Below, piece after piece: positions 34,936 through 44,305 of a DNA stretch of 47,569 bases (position 1 is the stretch's first letter; every line of letters starts with the position of its first letter). The notes under the pieces were generated by a model that worked only from the letters and a program-made list of their open reading frames with translations, ran no database searches and had not been told where the DNA came from. Made by a program: the position numbers and the translations under genes. The DNA is from an uncultured Pelagibacteraceae bacterium (GTDB lineage Bacteria; Pseudomonadota; Alphaproteobacteria; Pelagibacterales; Pelagibacteraceae), in the NCBI GenBank assembly GCA_902607525.1, contig CACLKK010000003.1, forward strand, positions 1 through 47,569, in the 5' to 3' direction.

Positions 34936-34938
34936 TTG

Positions 34939-35619
34939 TTAAGATTTAAGTAAACTTGTAAAAAGAATAGATCCGTCTTCTCCAGACAATATAGGATCAA
35001 TTAATCTTTCAGGATGGGGCATCATTCCTAAAATATTTTTTTTATCATTTAATATTCCTGCAATATTATTTGATGAGCCATTTGGATTTGAAATTTTTTC
35101 AACTTTGCCTTGACTATCACAATATTTAAAAGCAATTAAATTTCTATCTTCAAGTTTTTTTATTAGACTATCATCAGCAAAAAAATTTCCTTCATTATGA
35201 GCTATTGGTAGTTTAATAATATCTTTATTTTTATAATTTGAGCAAAATCTATTATCAGTATTAATTACTTTTAAAAAAACATTTTTTGATAAAAATTTAA
35301 GTTTTTTATTCCTTAATAAAACACCAGGCAAAAGTCCAGTTTCAATTAGTATTTGAAATCCATTACAAATACCAAGAACTAAACCACCTTTTTTTACATG
35401 CTCAATAATAGAGTTTATAATTTTTGATTTACTAGCTATACATCCTGTTCTTAAATAATCTCCATAAGAAAAACCACCAGGCAAAACTACCAAGTCACAT
35501 TTCGGTAGTATTGTTTCATTATGCCAAACCATTTGGTTCTTTATTTGAAATTTTTCAAGAGCAACAGCTACATCTCTATCACAATTGGATCCCGGAAAAA
35601 CAATTACTGAGGATTTCAT
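34939..35619 (-). CDS. purQ: FGAM synthase, glutaminase subunit
   Basis: The 226-residue class I glutamine amidotransferase releases ammonia for PurL. SVIVFPGSNCDRD opens it, VLPGGFSYGDYLRTG precedes the nucleophile cysteine in GICNGFQILIETGLLPG, and PHPER closes the triad. Its start overlaps the purS stop by one base, so PurS and PurQ are coupled. Confidence 0.97.
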   Translation of the reverse strand: MKSSVIVFPGSNCDRDVAVALEKFQIKNQMVWHNETILPKCDLVVLPGGFSYGDYLRTGCIASKSKIINSIIEHVKKGGLVLGICNGFQILIETGLLPGVLLRNKKLKFLSKNVFLKVINTDNRFCSNYKNKDIIKLPIAHNEGNFFADDSLIKKLEDRNLIAFKYCDSQGKVEKISNPNGSSNNIAGILNDKKNILGMMPHPERLIDPILSGEDGSILFTSLLKS

Positions 35620-35858
35620 TATTTATAATTTATGCTGTAGTCCTCTATTACAGTATTAGTTAAAAGTTTTTTAGAAATTTCTTCAATTATTTTTTTTGCT
35701 TTTACTTGATCATTTTCATTAAGTTCTATCTCAAAAAATTTTCCTTGCCTAACATCCTCAATATTTTCATATCCCAAATTTTTCAAAGTTTGTTTTACAA
35801 CTTTACCTTGGGGATCAAGCACATCTTTTTTCAAAGTGACTGTAACTGATATCTTCAA
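35619..35858 (-). CDS. purS: FGAM synthase, PurS subunit
   Basis: The 79-residue protein is the small third component that bridges PurL and PurQ. KISVTVTLKKDVLDPQGKVV and LGYENIEDVRQGKFFEIEL are its two conserved blocks. It lies 1 bp from purC and overlaps purQ by one base. Confidence 0.95.
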   Translation of the reverse strand: MKISVTVTLKKDVLDPQGKVVKQTLKNLGYENIEDVRQGKFFEIELNENDQVKAKKIIEEISKKLLTNTVIEDYSINYK

Positions 35859-35859
35859 T

Positions 35860-36645
35860 TTATTTTTTCTTTATGTTAACAGCTTTAGGTTTGCCAAATT
35901 TTACTGATGTTATGTTGGTTTCTTCATGAATTATTCCCAACCTTCTCGCTACTTCCTGGTAGGCTTGAATTATATTTCCTAAATCTTTTCTAAATCTGTC
36001 TTTATCTAATTTCTTTTCACTTACAACATCCCAGAGTCTGCATGTATCTGGACTTATTTCATCTGCAAGAATAATTTCTTTTTTTCCATCAATATTAGCC
36101 CGACCAAACTCTAATTTAAAATCAACAAGTTTAATTCCAACTCCTCTGAACATACCTTGCATGAAATCATTTATTCTTAAACAATGTTTTTTAATTAAAT
36201 CTAACTCAGCTGCAGTAGCCCAATTAAATTCAATTATGTGTTCTTTTGCAACGAGAGGATCACCAAGATCATCATTTTTATAACTATACTCAATTAGGGG
36301 CTTTGAAAGAATAGTTCCATCAGCAATTCCTAGTTTTTTTGTTAATGACCCTGTTGCAATATTTCTAACAATAAATTCTACAGGAAGTATTTCAGCAAGT
36401 TTTACCAATTGCTCTCTCATATTTAATCTTTTTATTAAATGAGTTTTTATTCCAATCTGATTAAGATTATTTAATATATGCTCAGAAATTCTATTATTTA
36501 AAACACCTTTTCCCTCTACTGTAGATTTTTTTAAATTATTGAATGCCGTTGCATCATCTTTAAAGTGTTGTATGGCAGTTCCTTTTTCAGGTCCTTCATA
36601 AAGGATTTTCGCTTTTCCTTCATAAAGTTTTTTTCCTTTATTCAT
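35860..36645 (-). CDS. purC: SAICAR synthetase
   Basis: The 261-residue enzyme joins aspartate to CAIR with ATP in purine synthesis. [44 protein letters not shown]-like sequence (here [13 protein letters not shown]), DFKLEFGR and [14 protein letters not shown] are the family motifs. The DUF1476 gene found before purC in many alphaproteobacteria is missing; purB ends 1 bp upstream. Confidence 0.97.
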   Translation of the reverse strand: MNKGKKLYEGKAKILYEGPEKGTAIQHFKDDATAFNNLKKSTVEGKGVLNNRISEHILNNLNQIGIKTHLIKRLNMREQLVKLAEILPVEFIVRNIATGSLTKKLGIADGTILSKPLIEYSYKNDDLGDPLVAKEHIIEFNWATAAELDLIKKHCLRINDFMQGMFRGVGIKLVDFKLEFGRANIDGKKEIILADEISPDTCRLWDVVSEKKLDKDRFRKDLGNIIQAYQEVARRLGIIHEETNITSVKFGKPKAVNIKKK

Positions 36646-36646
36646 T

Positions 36647-37939
36647 TTATTTAAAAACTCTTTTATATATCAAATTTATTCTTTTTGTATGATAACTCAT
36701 ATCAAACATTTTCATTAAATCTTTATTAGAAATTTTTTTATTAATCAATGAGTCTTTCGACAAACTTTCATAGAAAGTTATATTTTTTGACCACGCTTTT
36801 TGAGCATTTTTTTGAACCAATTCATAAGCTTTTTCTCTTGAAAAACCATGTTTTGTTAGTTCTATCATTACTCTTTGTGAAAATATTAACCCTTTCGTAA
36901 TATTAAGATTTTTTAACATTTTTTTTGGATAAACGTTTATATTTTTTAAAATATTTTTTAACCTGTCTAAAGCAAAATCTAACGTGATAGTAGAATCTGG
37001 ACCAATATTTCGCTCAACGCTAGAATGCGAAATATCTCTTTCGTGCCAAAGAGAAATATTTTCAAGAGATGGAGAGACATAGCTTCTTATCATTCTAGAT
37101 AGGCCAGTTAAATTTTCGCTTAGTATAGGATTTTTTTTATGCGGCATTGCTGATGAACCTTTTTGGTTTTTATCAAAAAACTCTTCTACTTCTTGTATTT
37201 CAGTTTTTTGTAAATTTCTTATTTCTGTAGCTACTCTCTCTATAGAAGCAGCAATAATGCCTAAAGTAGAGAAATAAAAAGCATGCCTATCTCTCGGAAC
37301 AATTTGCGTTGATATAGGCTCAACTTTTAAATTTAATTTTTTAGCAACATAAGCTTCAACTTTAGGATCAATATTTGCAAAAGTTCCGACAGCACCAGAA
37401 ATAGCACAGGTAGAAATTTCGTTAATTGCATTTTTTAATCTTTGTTTATTTCTTTTAAATTCTTCATAAAAGCTTGCCAATTTTAAACCAAAGGTAGTGG
37501 GTTCGGCATGAATGCCATGGCTTCTACCTATACAAATAGTGTTTTTATATTTTAAAGATTTATTTTTTAATACTTTTAAAAGTTCATCAATATCTTTGGC
37601 AATAATTTTGCCTGATTGTAATAGCTGGATATTGAAGCAGGTATCCAAAACATCCGATGAAGTCATGCCTTTATGAAGGTATCTTCCTTCTGCACCGACT
37701 TTTTCAGTAATCGAAGTCAGAAAAGCTATTACGTCATGATGAACTTTGCTTTCAATTTTATGAATTCTTTCTACGTTTATTTTTGCCCTTTTTTTAACTT
37801 TAGCAGCAACACCTTTAGGTATTACATTAAGTTTTTCCATAGCCTGAGCTGCAGCAATTTCTATTTCTAGCCAGATTTGATATTTATTTTTTTCTTCCCA
37901 AATTTTTTTAACTTCTTTTCTTGAATATCTCTGAATCAT
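36647..37939 (-). CDS. purB: Adenylosuccinate lyase
   Basis: The 430-residue lyase releases fumarate from SAICAR and from adenylosuccinate. [19 protein letters not shown] begins it; [29 protein letters not shown] and the signature [11 protein letters not shown], with the flexible catalytic serine loop, follow. It lies between map (4-bp overlap upstream) and purC (1-bp gap). Confidence 0.97.
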   Translation of the reverse strand: MIQRYSRKEVKKIWEEKNKYQIWLEIEIAAAQAMEKLNVIPKGVAAKVKKRAKINVERIHKIESKVHHDVIAFLTSITEKVGAEGRYLHKGMTSSDVLDTCFNIQLLQSGKIIAKDIDELLKVLKNKSLKYKNTICIGRSHGIHAEPTTFGLKLASFYEEFKRNKQRLKNAINEISTCAISGAVGTFANIDPKVEAYVAKKLNLKVEPISTQIVPRDRHAFYFSTLGIIAASIERVATEIRNLQKTEIQEVEEFFDKNQKGSSAMPHKKNPILSENLTGLSRMIRSYVSPSLENISLWHERDISHSSVERNIGPDSTITLDFALDRLKNILKNINVYPKKMLKNLNITKGLIFSQRVMIELTKHGFSREKAYELVQKNAQKAWSKNITFYESLSKDSLINKKISNKDLMKMFDMSYHTKRINLIYKRVFK

Positions 37940-38712
37940 ATTAAATAGGGTGGTTGCTCATATTTTTTTTTTGATTTAGTAAATATTTCGTATCCATCAT
38001 TTGTTACTCCAACAGTATGTTCGAATTGTGCCGATAGATACTTATCTTTGGTAACTGCCGTCCAACCATCTTTTAATAATTTAGTATTATAAACACCTTC
38101 ATTAATCATTGGTTCAACAGTAAATATCATTCCAGTTTCTAATTTCATACCTTCACCTTTTTTTCCATAATGCAATATATTTGGAGTTTCGTGAAAAACT
38201 GTACCAATCCCATGTCCACAAAAATCTCTAACAACAGAAAAGCCTTTTTTTTCAACATAAGTTTGGATTGTTTCTCCAATATCTCCCAAATGAATTCCAT
38301 TTTTTATTATTGATATTGCTTTCATCATTGAATTATAAGTTGCTGAGACTAAATTTTTACTTTTTGTTGAAACTTCTCCAACAAAAAACATTCTACTAGT
38401 GTCTCCATGCCAACCATTAACAATAGCGGTAACATCAATATTTATTATATCTCCCTCATTTAAATATTTTTGTGTTGGAATACCGTGACAAACGACATGA
38501 TTAACTGATGTGCAACAGGATTTAGGAAATCCTCTGTAATATAGTGGAGCTGAATAACCACCGTTATCTTTTATAAACTCATAACAAATTTTATCCAATT
38601 TGTCTGTTGTTACTCCAGGTTTTACAAAAGCTGTAACCTCATCTAAAGTTTCCGCAGCCAAACTGCCTGCAATTTTTATTTGTTCAAAAGAATCTTTGTA
38701 ATTATTTTTCAT
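37936..38712 (-). CDS. map: Methionine aminopeptidase, type I
   Basis: The 258-residue metalloprotease removes N-terminal methionine from new proteins. Metal ligands D93, D104, H167, E200 and E231 and substrate-side H76 are all in their normal motifs (NIDVTAIVNGWHGDTSRMF, CGHGIGTVFHE, TVEPMI, FEHTVGVT). It overlaps sfsA by 11 bp and purB by 4 bp. Confidence 0.97.
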   Translation of the reverse strand: MKNNYKDSFEQIKIAGSLAAETLDEVTAFVKPGVTTDKLDKICYEFIKDNGGYSAPLYYRGFPKSCCTSVNHVVCHGIPTQKYLNEGDIINIDVTAIVNGWHGDTSRMFFVGEVSTKSKNLVSATYNSMMKAISIIKNGIHLGDIGETIQTYVEKKGFSVVRDFCGHGIGTVFHETPNILHYGKKGEGMKLETGMIFTVEPMINEGVYNTKLLKDGWTAVTKDKYLSAQFEHTVGVTNDGYEIFTKSKKKYEQPPYLI

Positions 38713-39397
38713 ATTTAATTTGATTATTAATTATTATCTCTTCATTGTTTAATTTACAATCATAACAAAGCATTTTTACCCCACTATTAAGAGCCTCATC
38801 AAAAGTATTTTTATACTCTTCATCAATATCTTTGGCAATTTTAAAAAATTTACAATCAACCCTTTGAATCAAATATAATATGTAGCTTTCATATCCTTTT
38901 TTTTTTGCATTTATAAGTTCTCTCAGATGTTTTGTGCCACGTGATGTAATAGCATCTGGAAATTCAGCAATATTATCTTCTCTTAATAGGGTTACATTTT
39001 TTACTTCCAAAAAACATTTTTCATTATCATTGGAAATTAAAAAATCAAACCTAGTACTTTCCGAAAATTTAACTTCAGGCTTAATATTAGTAAATTTTAT
39101 TAGATTTTTTATTTTTTTATTTCTTAGAGATTCTAAGACTATTTTATTAGTTAGATGAGTATTAATACCTACTGGTTTTTTATTTACCTCAATTATTTGA
39201 AGAGTATATTTTAATTTTCTTTTTGGATCTTTAGATTCAGAAAACCAAACATTATTACCTTTTTTTAATAAACCCATCATGGATCCAGAATTTGGACAAT
39301 GAGCAGTTATTATTTTATTTTTATACTCTATATCTACAAAAAATCTTTTGTATCTTTTTATTAAAGTTCCTTGTAATAATTTCTTATTAAATTTCAT
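38702..39397 (-). CDS. sfsA: SfsA family protein, probable DNA/RNA-binding nuclease
   Basis: The 231-residue protein matches SfsA: GTLIKRYKRFFVDIE, AHCPNSGSMMGLL, STRFDFL, CFLEVKNVTL, FPDAITSRGTKHLREL. The N-terminal part is an OB-like fold and the DFL/EVKN block is a restriction-endonuclease-like active site; it was named for a sugar fermentation phenotype, but its true role is unclear. It is the first gene of the operon running to grxD, 22 bp from the divergent cinA-type gene. Confidence 0.92.
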   Translation of the reverse strand: MKFNKKLLQGTLIKRYKRFFVDIEYKNKIITAHCPNSGSMMGLLKKGNNVWFSESKDPKRKLKYTLQIIEVNKKPVGINTHLTNKIVLESLRNKKIKNLIKFTNIKPEVKFSESTRFDFLISNDNEKCFLEVKNVTLLREDNIAEFPDAITSRGTKHLRELINAKKKGYESYILYLIQRVDCKFFKIAKDIDEEYKNTFDEALNSGVKMLCYDCKLNNEEIIINNQIKYEK

Positions 39398-39419
39398 CAG
39401 TTATGAGTATTATTTGAAT

Positions 39420-40172
39420 ATGAATAAAACTAAAGAAAAAGTAAATGCCGCAATTGTTATAATTGGTAATGAAATTCTATCAGGAAGAACACAAGATGTT
39501 AATGTAGTTACTATTTCTAAGTGGTTAAATGATCTTGGCGTCAAACTTGAAGAAGTGAGAGTTATACCTGATACAGAAGACTCAATTATTAATACTGTCA
39601 ATGAACTAAGAAAAATTTTTAAATACCTATTTACTACAGGCGGAATAGGACCTACTCATGATGATATTACTTCTAAGTCGATAGCAAAGGCATTCAACAT
39701 GGAATATGGATATCACGCCGAAGCATACAAAATTTTAGAAAAATATTATGGTAAAGATAAATTTAATACTGGTAGAAAAAAAATGGCTATGATGCCGACC
39801 AAAGCTTCTTTAATTTTAAATCCTTCAAGTGGAGCACCTGGTTTTAACGTTGATAATGTTTTTTGTTTACCAGGAGTTCCCTCAATACTTAAATCAATGT
39901 TGGGTGGTTTAAATAATAAAATAAAAGGAGGAAAAAAAATTTTAAATAAAACGATAAGCGCACAAACAGTAGAAAGTGAAATAGCAAAAGCTCTGGAGCA
40001 AGTACAAAATAAATTTAAAAAGGTTGAGATTGGAAGTTATCCTTTTTTTCGACAAGGAAAGATAGGTGTTTCTTTTGTTATTAGATCTACTGAAAAAAAA
40101 CAAATTGACTACTGTCATAAACAAATTGTAAATTTCTTAAAAGAAAAAAAAATTCAAATAATAGAGAGATAG
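39420..40172 (+). CDS. CinA N-terminal type molybdopterin-binding domain protein
   Basis: From ATG 39420 the protein has 250 residues. AAIVIIGNEILSGRTQDVN and the MPT-binding signature TTGGIGPTHDDIT identify the MoaB/MogA-like domain of the CinA/COG1058 family, which in full CinA acts as ADP-ribose or NMN-pathway pyrophosphatase with a C-terminal NMN deamidase. The deamidase domain is absent here. Nothing in the window makes molybdenum cofactor. A longer frame reaching 39348 overlaps sfsA and lacks the family start, so it is rejected. Confidence 0.85.
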   Translation: MNKTKEKVNAAIVIIGNEILSGRTQDVNVVTISKWLNDLGVKLEEVRVIPDTEDSIINTVNELRKIFKYLFTTGGIGPTHDDITSKSIAKAFNMEYGYHAEAYKILEKYYGKDKFNTGRKKMAMMPTKASLILNPSSGAPGFNVDNVFCLPGVPSILKSMLGGLNNKIKGGKKILNKTISAQTVESEIAKALEQVQNKFKKVEIGSYPFFRQGKIGVSFVIRSTEKKQIDYCHKQIVNFLKEKKIQIIER

Positions 40173-40177
40173 AATTT

Positions 40178-40600
40178 ATGCAGTATTATTTTGCTTATGG
40201 CAGCAACTTACATCATGAACAAATGCAACGAAGGTGTCCTAAATGCCGTTATATTAAAAAATATATTCTTAAAGATTTCCAATTAACCTTTAGAAGCAAA
40301 TATGGTGCTGCAGATATAGAAAAAAAAATTGGAAAAAAAGTTTATGGCGCACTATATATAATTTCAAAATGTGCTGAAAAAAGATTAGATATTTATGAAG
40401 AATATCCTACGTTATATAAAAAAATATATTTTAAATATAATGGAAAAAAAGTAATGACTTATACAATGTGTAAAAAAACAAAATTAGTTCCACCTACAAC
40501 GAGATATTTAAATATAATTAAACAAGGATATAAAGATTGTAAGCTTAATATTAAAAGTTTAAAAATTGCCTTGCAGCCAGTAGCACATCTTCAACGCTAA
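40178..40600 (+). CDS. Gamma-glutamylcyclotransferase-like (AIG2/GGCT) protein
   Basis: The 140-residue protein starts with YYFAYGSNLHHEQMQRRCP, the substrate-binding loop of the GGCT fold, and has the catalytic-type acid in LDIYEEYPTLYKK. Family members release 5-oxoproline from gamma-glutamyl peptides or amines, but many small bacterial ones are untested. It begins 6 bp after the CinA-type gene, likely in one message. Its last 50 bp overlap the convergent GT9 gene, the longest convergent overlap in the window. Confidence 0.83.
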   Translation: MQYYFAYGSNLHHEQMQRRCPKCRYIKKYILKDFQLTFRSKYGAADIEKKIGKKVYGALYIISKCAEKRLDIYEEYPTLYKKIYFKYNGKKVMTYTMCKKTKLVPPTTRYLNIIKQGYKDCKLNIKSLKIALQPVAHLQR

Positions 40601-41540
40601 TAGACGAAACTTCTTTTGAATTATTAATTTTTTTACTATCTAAAACTAAAGAGTTTTTATAGTCCGGAGCAAATTTTTCTGAATCAGTTGGTCCAAATAA
40701 TGAAATGATTGGAATTTTACCCAAAGCAAGCATATGCATTACTCCATTATCTATTGTAATTGCTAGATCTAATCTTTTTCCAAGACAAGTAACTAGAGCT
40801 GGTGACTTTAAACTTGTTTCGTGTTCAGGAAATAATGCTGATGGAATTGAATTTTTTATTTTATCTTTAAGTTCATGATATTTTTTTTCTATTAAAAAAA
40901 CAGGCGTTTTATTTTTTTTAACAAACTCTTTTGATAGTTCTAATATTTTATCTAAAGCCCATTGTTTTTTTCTATAAACATTACCTTGTGTAATTGAAAA
41001 ACCAATGTAATTATTGTTTGGCAAAAGTCTTTTAGATTCTTCGATAATATTTTTGTCAATTTTATTTAAATCAAAATCAATTAATTTACAATCTTTCTCA
41101 TACAGCAAGTTAATAGCATTCAAAATTGTATTATTAATTTTTTTTTCTTTTTTAATATTTAATTTAGGTTTGGAAAATTTGAAATTATAGCATGTTGATA
41201 TAAATGATTTATGAGGTAACATTTTTAAAATAAGAGTGTTTCTCATTTTGGATTGAAAGTCTAAAATAAGATCAAATCTTTCTATATTATTTTTTTTAAT
41301 TTTTTTATTTGCATATAAGGCATGCCACCATCTAAAACCAAAATACTTAATATCTAAATTTAAAGCTTGAATTTCACACTTAAAATCTTTTAAGGATGAA
41401 TTAAAATGATTTTCATGAGCCGAAAGGTAATAAAGTTTGGTATTATGAAATTCAGATTTCAATGTATCAATAATAGACATTAGTTGTATTGAGTCTCCAA
41501 CTCCACCACCAGAATTATATATAAGTATACGTTTTAACAT
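40551..41540 (-). CDS. Glycosyltransferase family 9 protein
   Basis: The 329-residue protein is a second heptosyltransferase-like enzyme, distinct from the one at 4601. ILIYNSGGGVGDSIQLMSII is the N-terminal glycine loop and LDLAITIDNGVMHMLALGKIPIISLFGPTDSEKFAP the C-terminal donor site, with N in place of the usual T in the DTG motif (DNG). It probably adds a sugar to lipopolysaccharide in the cytosol. It opens a patch of glycan-type genes. Confidence 0.83.
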   Translation of the reverse strand: MLKRILIYNSGGGVGDSIQLMSIIDTLKSEFHNTKLYYLSAHENHFNSSLKDFKCEIQALNLDIKYFGFRWWHALYANKKIKKNNIERFDLILDFQSKMRNTLILKMLPHKSFISTCYNFKFSKPKLNIKKEKKINNTILNAINLLYEKDCKLIDFDLNKIDKNIIEESKRLLPNNNYIGFSITQGNVYRKKQWALDKILELSKEFVKKNKTPVFLIEKKYHELKDKIKNSIPSALFPEHETSLKSPALVTCLGKRLDLAITIDNGVMHMLALGKIPIISLFGPTDSEKFAPDYKNSLVLDSKKINNSKEVSSISVEDVLLAARQFLNF

Positions 41541-41641
41541 TTATAAAAACACAAAGACTTGATTTTAATAAAAGATAATATTAGATGATACAAAAATAAC
41601 ATTTTTTATAAATAAAATATTTTAATACATTAGTTAAAAAC

Positions 41642-42514
41642 TTGCCAATTCTAAAAAAAATAACAGATATAATTAAAAAAAAAAAAGAAAGAGTAAGAAA
41701 ATTTTTTGGTATACGTTTAATCAAAAGTATACGAGATTTAATAATATTTCAGCAGAATACTGAATTGCAAAGAAAACGGTCTAATCCATTTAATTCTTAT
41801 GGGAAAAGGTGTTTTTCGCAAAATGATGAAGATGGTATTACTCTAGAAATTATAAAACGACTTGGAATAAAAAAAGGTGTTTTTGCCGAATTTGGTCCAG
41901 GTAATGGTACTGAAAATAATACGATAGTTTTAGCAGCATTAAAATGGAAAGGATTCTGGGTGGGTTCAGAAAATTTAGCATTTAAATATAATCCTTCACA
42001 AAACTTCCAGTTTTTAAAAGGGTGGGTAACAAAAGAAAATGTATTAAATTATTATAATGATGGAATTAAAAAATTAAACGAAAAAAAAATAGATATTTTA
42101 AGTTTGGATCTTGATGGAAATGATGTTTATATTCTTGAAGAGTTAATAAAAAAAATTACACACCCGAGTTTAATTATAGCAGAATATAATGCTAAGTTTC
42201 CGCCACCAATAAAATTCAAAATAAAATATGATCCCCAATTTGTATGGAGGGCTGATGACTATTTTGGAGCCTCTCTATCTGAATTTGCAAGCATGTTAGA
42301 AAAACACTCATACAAGCTTATATGTTGCAATTCTCACACAGGCTCAAATGCGTTTTTTGTAAAAAATGATTTTATAGACTTATTTAAAGAAGTTCCAAAA
42401 GAAATTGAAAAAATTTATATAGAACCGCACTATCAACTTTATGAAAGATATGGACACCCTCAATCAATTAAAACAATCGAGTTAATCTTTGAGGAGTTAG
42501 AAAAATTAAATTAA
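41642..42514 (+). CDS. FkbM-like, Rossmann-fold SAM-binding protein
   Basis: The 290-residue protein has FSQNDEDGITLEIIKRLG, then GVFAEFGPGNGTENNTIVLAALKWKGFWVGSE, and DILSLDLDGNDVYILEELI, which resemble the AdoMet loop, acidic strand and DxDG step of FkbM-type methyltransferases. It has no clear hydrophobic N-terminus but begins with a Lys-rich stretch. The start must be TTG 41642, because no ATG is in frame between the upstream stop (near 41609) and residue 200. It lies between a GT9 gene and a sulfotransferase. The acceptor is unknown and the methyltransferase call is tentative. Confidence 0.55.
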   Translation: MPILKKITDIIKKKKERVRKFFGIRLIKSIRDLIIFQQNTELQRKRSNPFNSYGKRCFSQNDEDGITLEIIKRLGIKKGVFAEFGPGNGTENNTIVLAALKWKGFWVGSENLAFKYNPSQNFQFLKGWVTKENVLNYYNDGIKKLNEKKIDILSLDLDGNDVYILEELIKKITHPSLIIAEYNAKFPPPIKFKIKYDPQFVWRADDYFGASLSEFASMLEKHSYKLICCNSHTGSNAFFVKNDFIDLFKEVPKEIEKIYIEPHYQLYERYGHPQSIKTIELIFEELEKLN

Positions 42515-42569
42515 AAATAAAATCTTTTAATTAGTTATAAAATTAATATTATATTTTTGAATAAAAAAA

Positions 42570-43460
42570 ATGATTAAAAAAATAGTAGTGTATCTCAGAC
42601 CAATAAGATACTTGATAAGACTATTTTTTTACTCACCAAAATATTTATTCAAAAAAGTCAATTCTGATCTTAAAAAAGATTTACATTCAAAAAAATTAAA
42701 TAAAAATTTTCATATTGTATGGTGTGCTGGTCTGTGGAAATCTGGGACAAGTCTAATCGAAGATATTTTAAAAGAACTGCCACTAGTTCAGGCTAACAAT
42801 TCATTTTTTCGAATTTATGATGATAGTAATTTAGATCATATTCATGGAATATCTGAAGAAATGTTTAGAAGGTTTCCAAGAAATAAATTAAGCTTTTTAA
42901 AAACACATACACATTTTAATGATCATTATATAAATATAGCAAATAAATATAATTCTAAAATAATAATTTCTTTACGAGATATAAGAGATACCGCAGTAAG
43001 CAGGTATAATCACATAATGAATGATAAAAAAAATCATCTGCATAAAATTTTAAAAAATTTAAATTTTAAAGAAGGTTTCATTAAGTGTGCAAAATTTGAA
43101 GATGATGCAAAATATTCTTATGAGTGGATAAAAGGATGGCAAAACTATTCAAAAAAAAATAATAATTGTTTAATTTTATGGTATGAAGAATTTATAAACG
43201 ATCCTAAAAATTATATTAAAAAAATTATAGATTATTTAGAATTTGATAATATTGATTTAGAAAAGTTACATCTAAAAATTGATTCGGATAAACAATTATT
43301 AAAAAAAAGAAGTTTAAAAGGAAATTTAAGTCAATTTGAACCTAAGACTTTTAATAAAGGAGAATTAGGTCAATGGAAAAAAGCTCTAGACAATGAAACT
43401 TTAGATGAATTTTATTCAATTTTGCCAGACGATATAAGTAAAGTTGAATTCAAAAATTAA
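42570..43460 (+). CDS. Sulfotransferase (PAPS-dependent)
   Basis: The 296-residue protein has the two PAPS-binding motifs: the 5'-phosphosulfate loop WKSGTSLIEDIL near residue 56 and the 3'-phosphate motif SLRDIRDTAVSRYNH near residue 134, plus LKTHTHF before them and LGQWKKAL near the C-terminus, in the place of the usual G-x-x-G-x-W-K motif. It should transfer sulfate from PAPS to a hydroxyl or amine, here most likely on a surface glycan given its neighbours. An N-terminal hydrophobic-basic stretch (RPIRYLIRLFFYSPKYLF) may associate with the membrane. Confidence 0.82.
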   Translation: MIKKIVVYLRPIRYLIRLFFYSPKYLFKKVNSDLKKDLHSKKLNKNFHIVWCAGLWKSGTSLIEDILKELPLVQANNSFFRIYDDSNLDHIHGISEEMFRRFPRNKLSFLKTHTHFNDHYINIANKYNSKIIISLRDIRDTAVSRYNHIMNDKKNHLHKILKNLNFKEGFIKCAKFEDDAKYSYEWIKGWQNYSKKNNNCLILWYEEFINDPKNYIKKIIDYLEFDNIDLEKLHLKIDSDKQLLKKRSLKGNLSQFEPKTFNKGELGQWKKALDNETLDEFYSILPDDISKVEFKN

Positions 43461-43488
43461 AGTCTACGAGGTAAAAAGTAGACTTTAA
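43457..43488 (+). terminator. Hairpin after the sulfotransferase gene
   Basis: An 11-bp stem (43457-43467 with 43478-43488) closes a 10-nt loop GAGGTAAAAA and overlaps the stop codon (43458-43460). No long T-run follows, so termination would be weak; it separates the sulfotransferase from the methyltransferase 96 bp downstream. Confidence 0.5.
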
Positions 43489-43555
43489 CATAATTAAGGA
43501 ATATAAGTTTAAAAAGAACAAAGGTTGCAATATATTCTATATAATCTATTAAAAA

Positions 43556-44206
43556 ATGTTCAACAAATCATACGATCAAAACCTTCAGACGTTATACGAC
43601 TCTAGAGAGGGAGATTTTGAGATTTTCTTTTTTAATTTAAATAGGTATTTAAAATATTTTAATATGAAAACTATTGAAAAAGATACAAAATTTTTAGATC
43701 TTGGATCCTCAGACAATTCATTGCAAAAAGCAATGTTAAAACATGACATAAAAATTAATTCGTTAAACGAGAAAAATTGTAATTTTGAAACAGATAAAAT
43801 AAACTTTGAAAATGATTATTTTGATTTTGTTTTAATGAAGGCTATAATTGAACACATCAACAATCCACAAAATATTTTAAATGAGATAAAAAGAGTTTTA
43901 AAAAAAGGAGGGACAATAATAATTACCACATCAAACTTGAATTTTGTACCTATCAAAAGTTTTTGGAACGACCCAACTCATGTACATCCATATAATGATA
44001 TTTCACTTAAAAATCTATTGAAAATTTTAGATTTCAAAAACATTTGTGTTAGACCTTTTGTATTCAACAAGCCATCTTTCTATTGGAAAATGCCTTTTTG
44101 GTTTGCGGCAAATATACCATTTAAAAATCACACATTTAAAAAGTTTCCTATTCCAAAATTTTTGAGGGGACAATCTACAGTTATGTTAGCCACTGCTAAC
44201 AAATGA
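43556..44206 (+). CDS. Class I SAM-dependent methyltransferase
   Basis: The 216-residue protein has FLDLGSSDNSLQ (AdoMet loop), FDFVLMKAIIEHINNPQNILNEIKRVLKKGGTIIITTSN and a C-terminal part rich in aromatic residues (FYWKMPFWFAANIPF) that could touch a membrane. The LKKGG-x-x-I pattern is that of Methyltransf_11 enzymes found in glycan clusters. The start at ATG 43556 has no obvious ribosome site. The acceptor is not known. Confidence 0.8.
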   Translation: MFNKSYDQNLQTLYDSREGDFEIFFFNLNRYLKYFNMKTIEKDTKFLDLGSSDNSLQKAMLKHDIKINSLNEKNCNFETDKINFENDYFDFVLMKAIIEHINNPQNILNEIKRVLKKGGTIIITTSNLNFVPIKSFWNDPTHVHPYNDISLKNLLKILDFKNICVRPFVFNKPSFYWKMPFWFAANIPFKNHTFKKFPIPKFLRGQSTVMLATANK

Positions 44207-44305
44207 AATTATTGAAGTGATAATTAGATAAAATTGTTAAATTTTCAATAAAATAAGGTCTAATTCATTCTACCAAAACAGAATTAAAGTGGTAAAATAA
44301 AAGTA

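Noticed and set aside
39348-39419. Longer N-terminus for the CinA-type protein
   Set aside because: The extra 24 residues overlap sfsA on the other strand and do not resemble the family; ATG 39420 gives the normal start.
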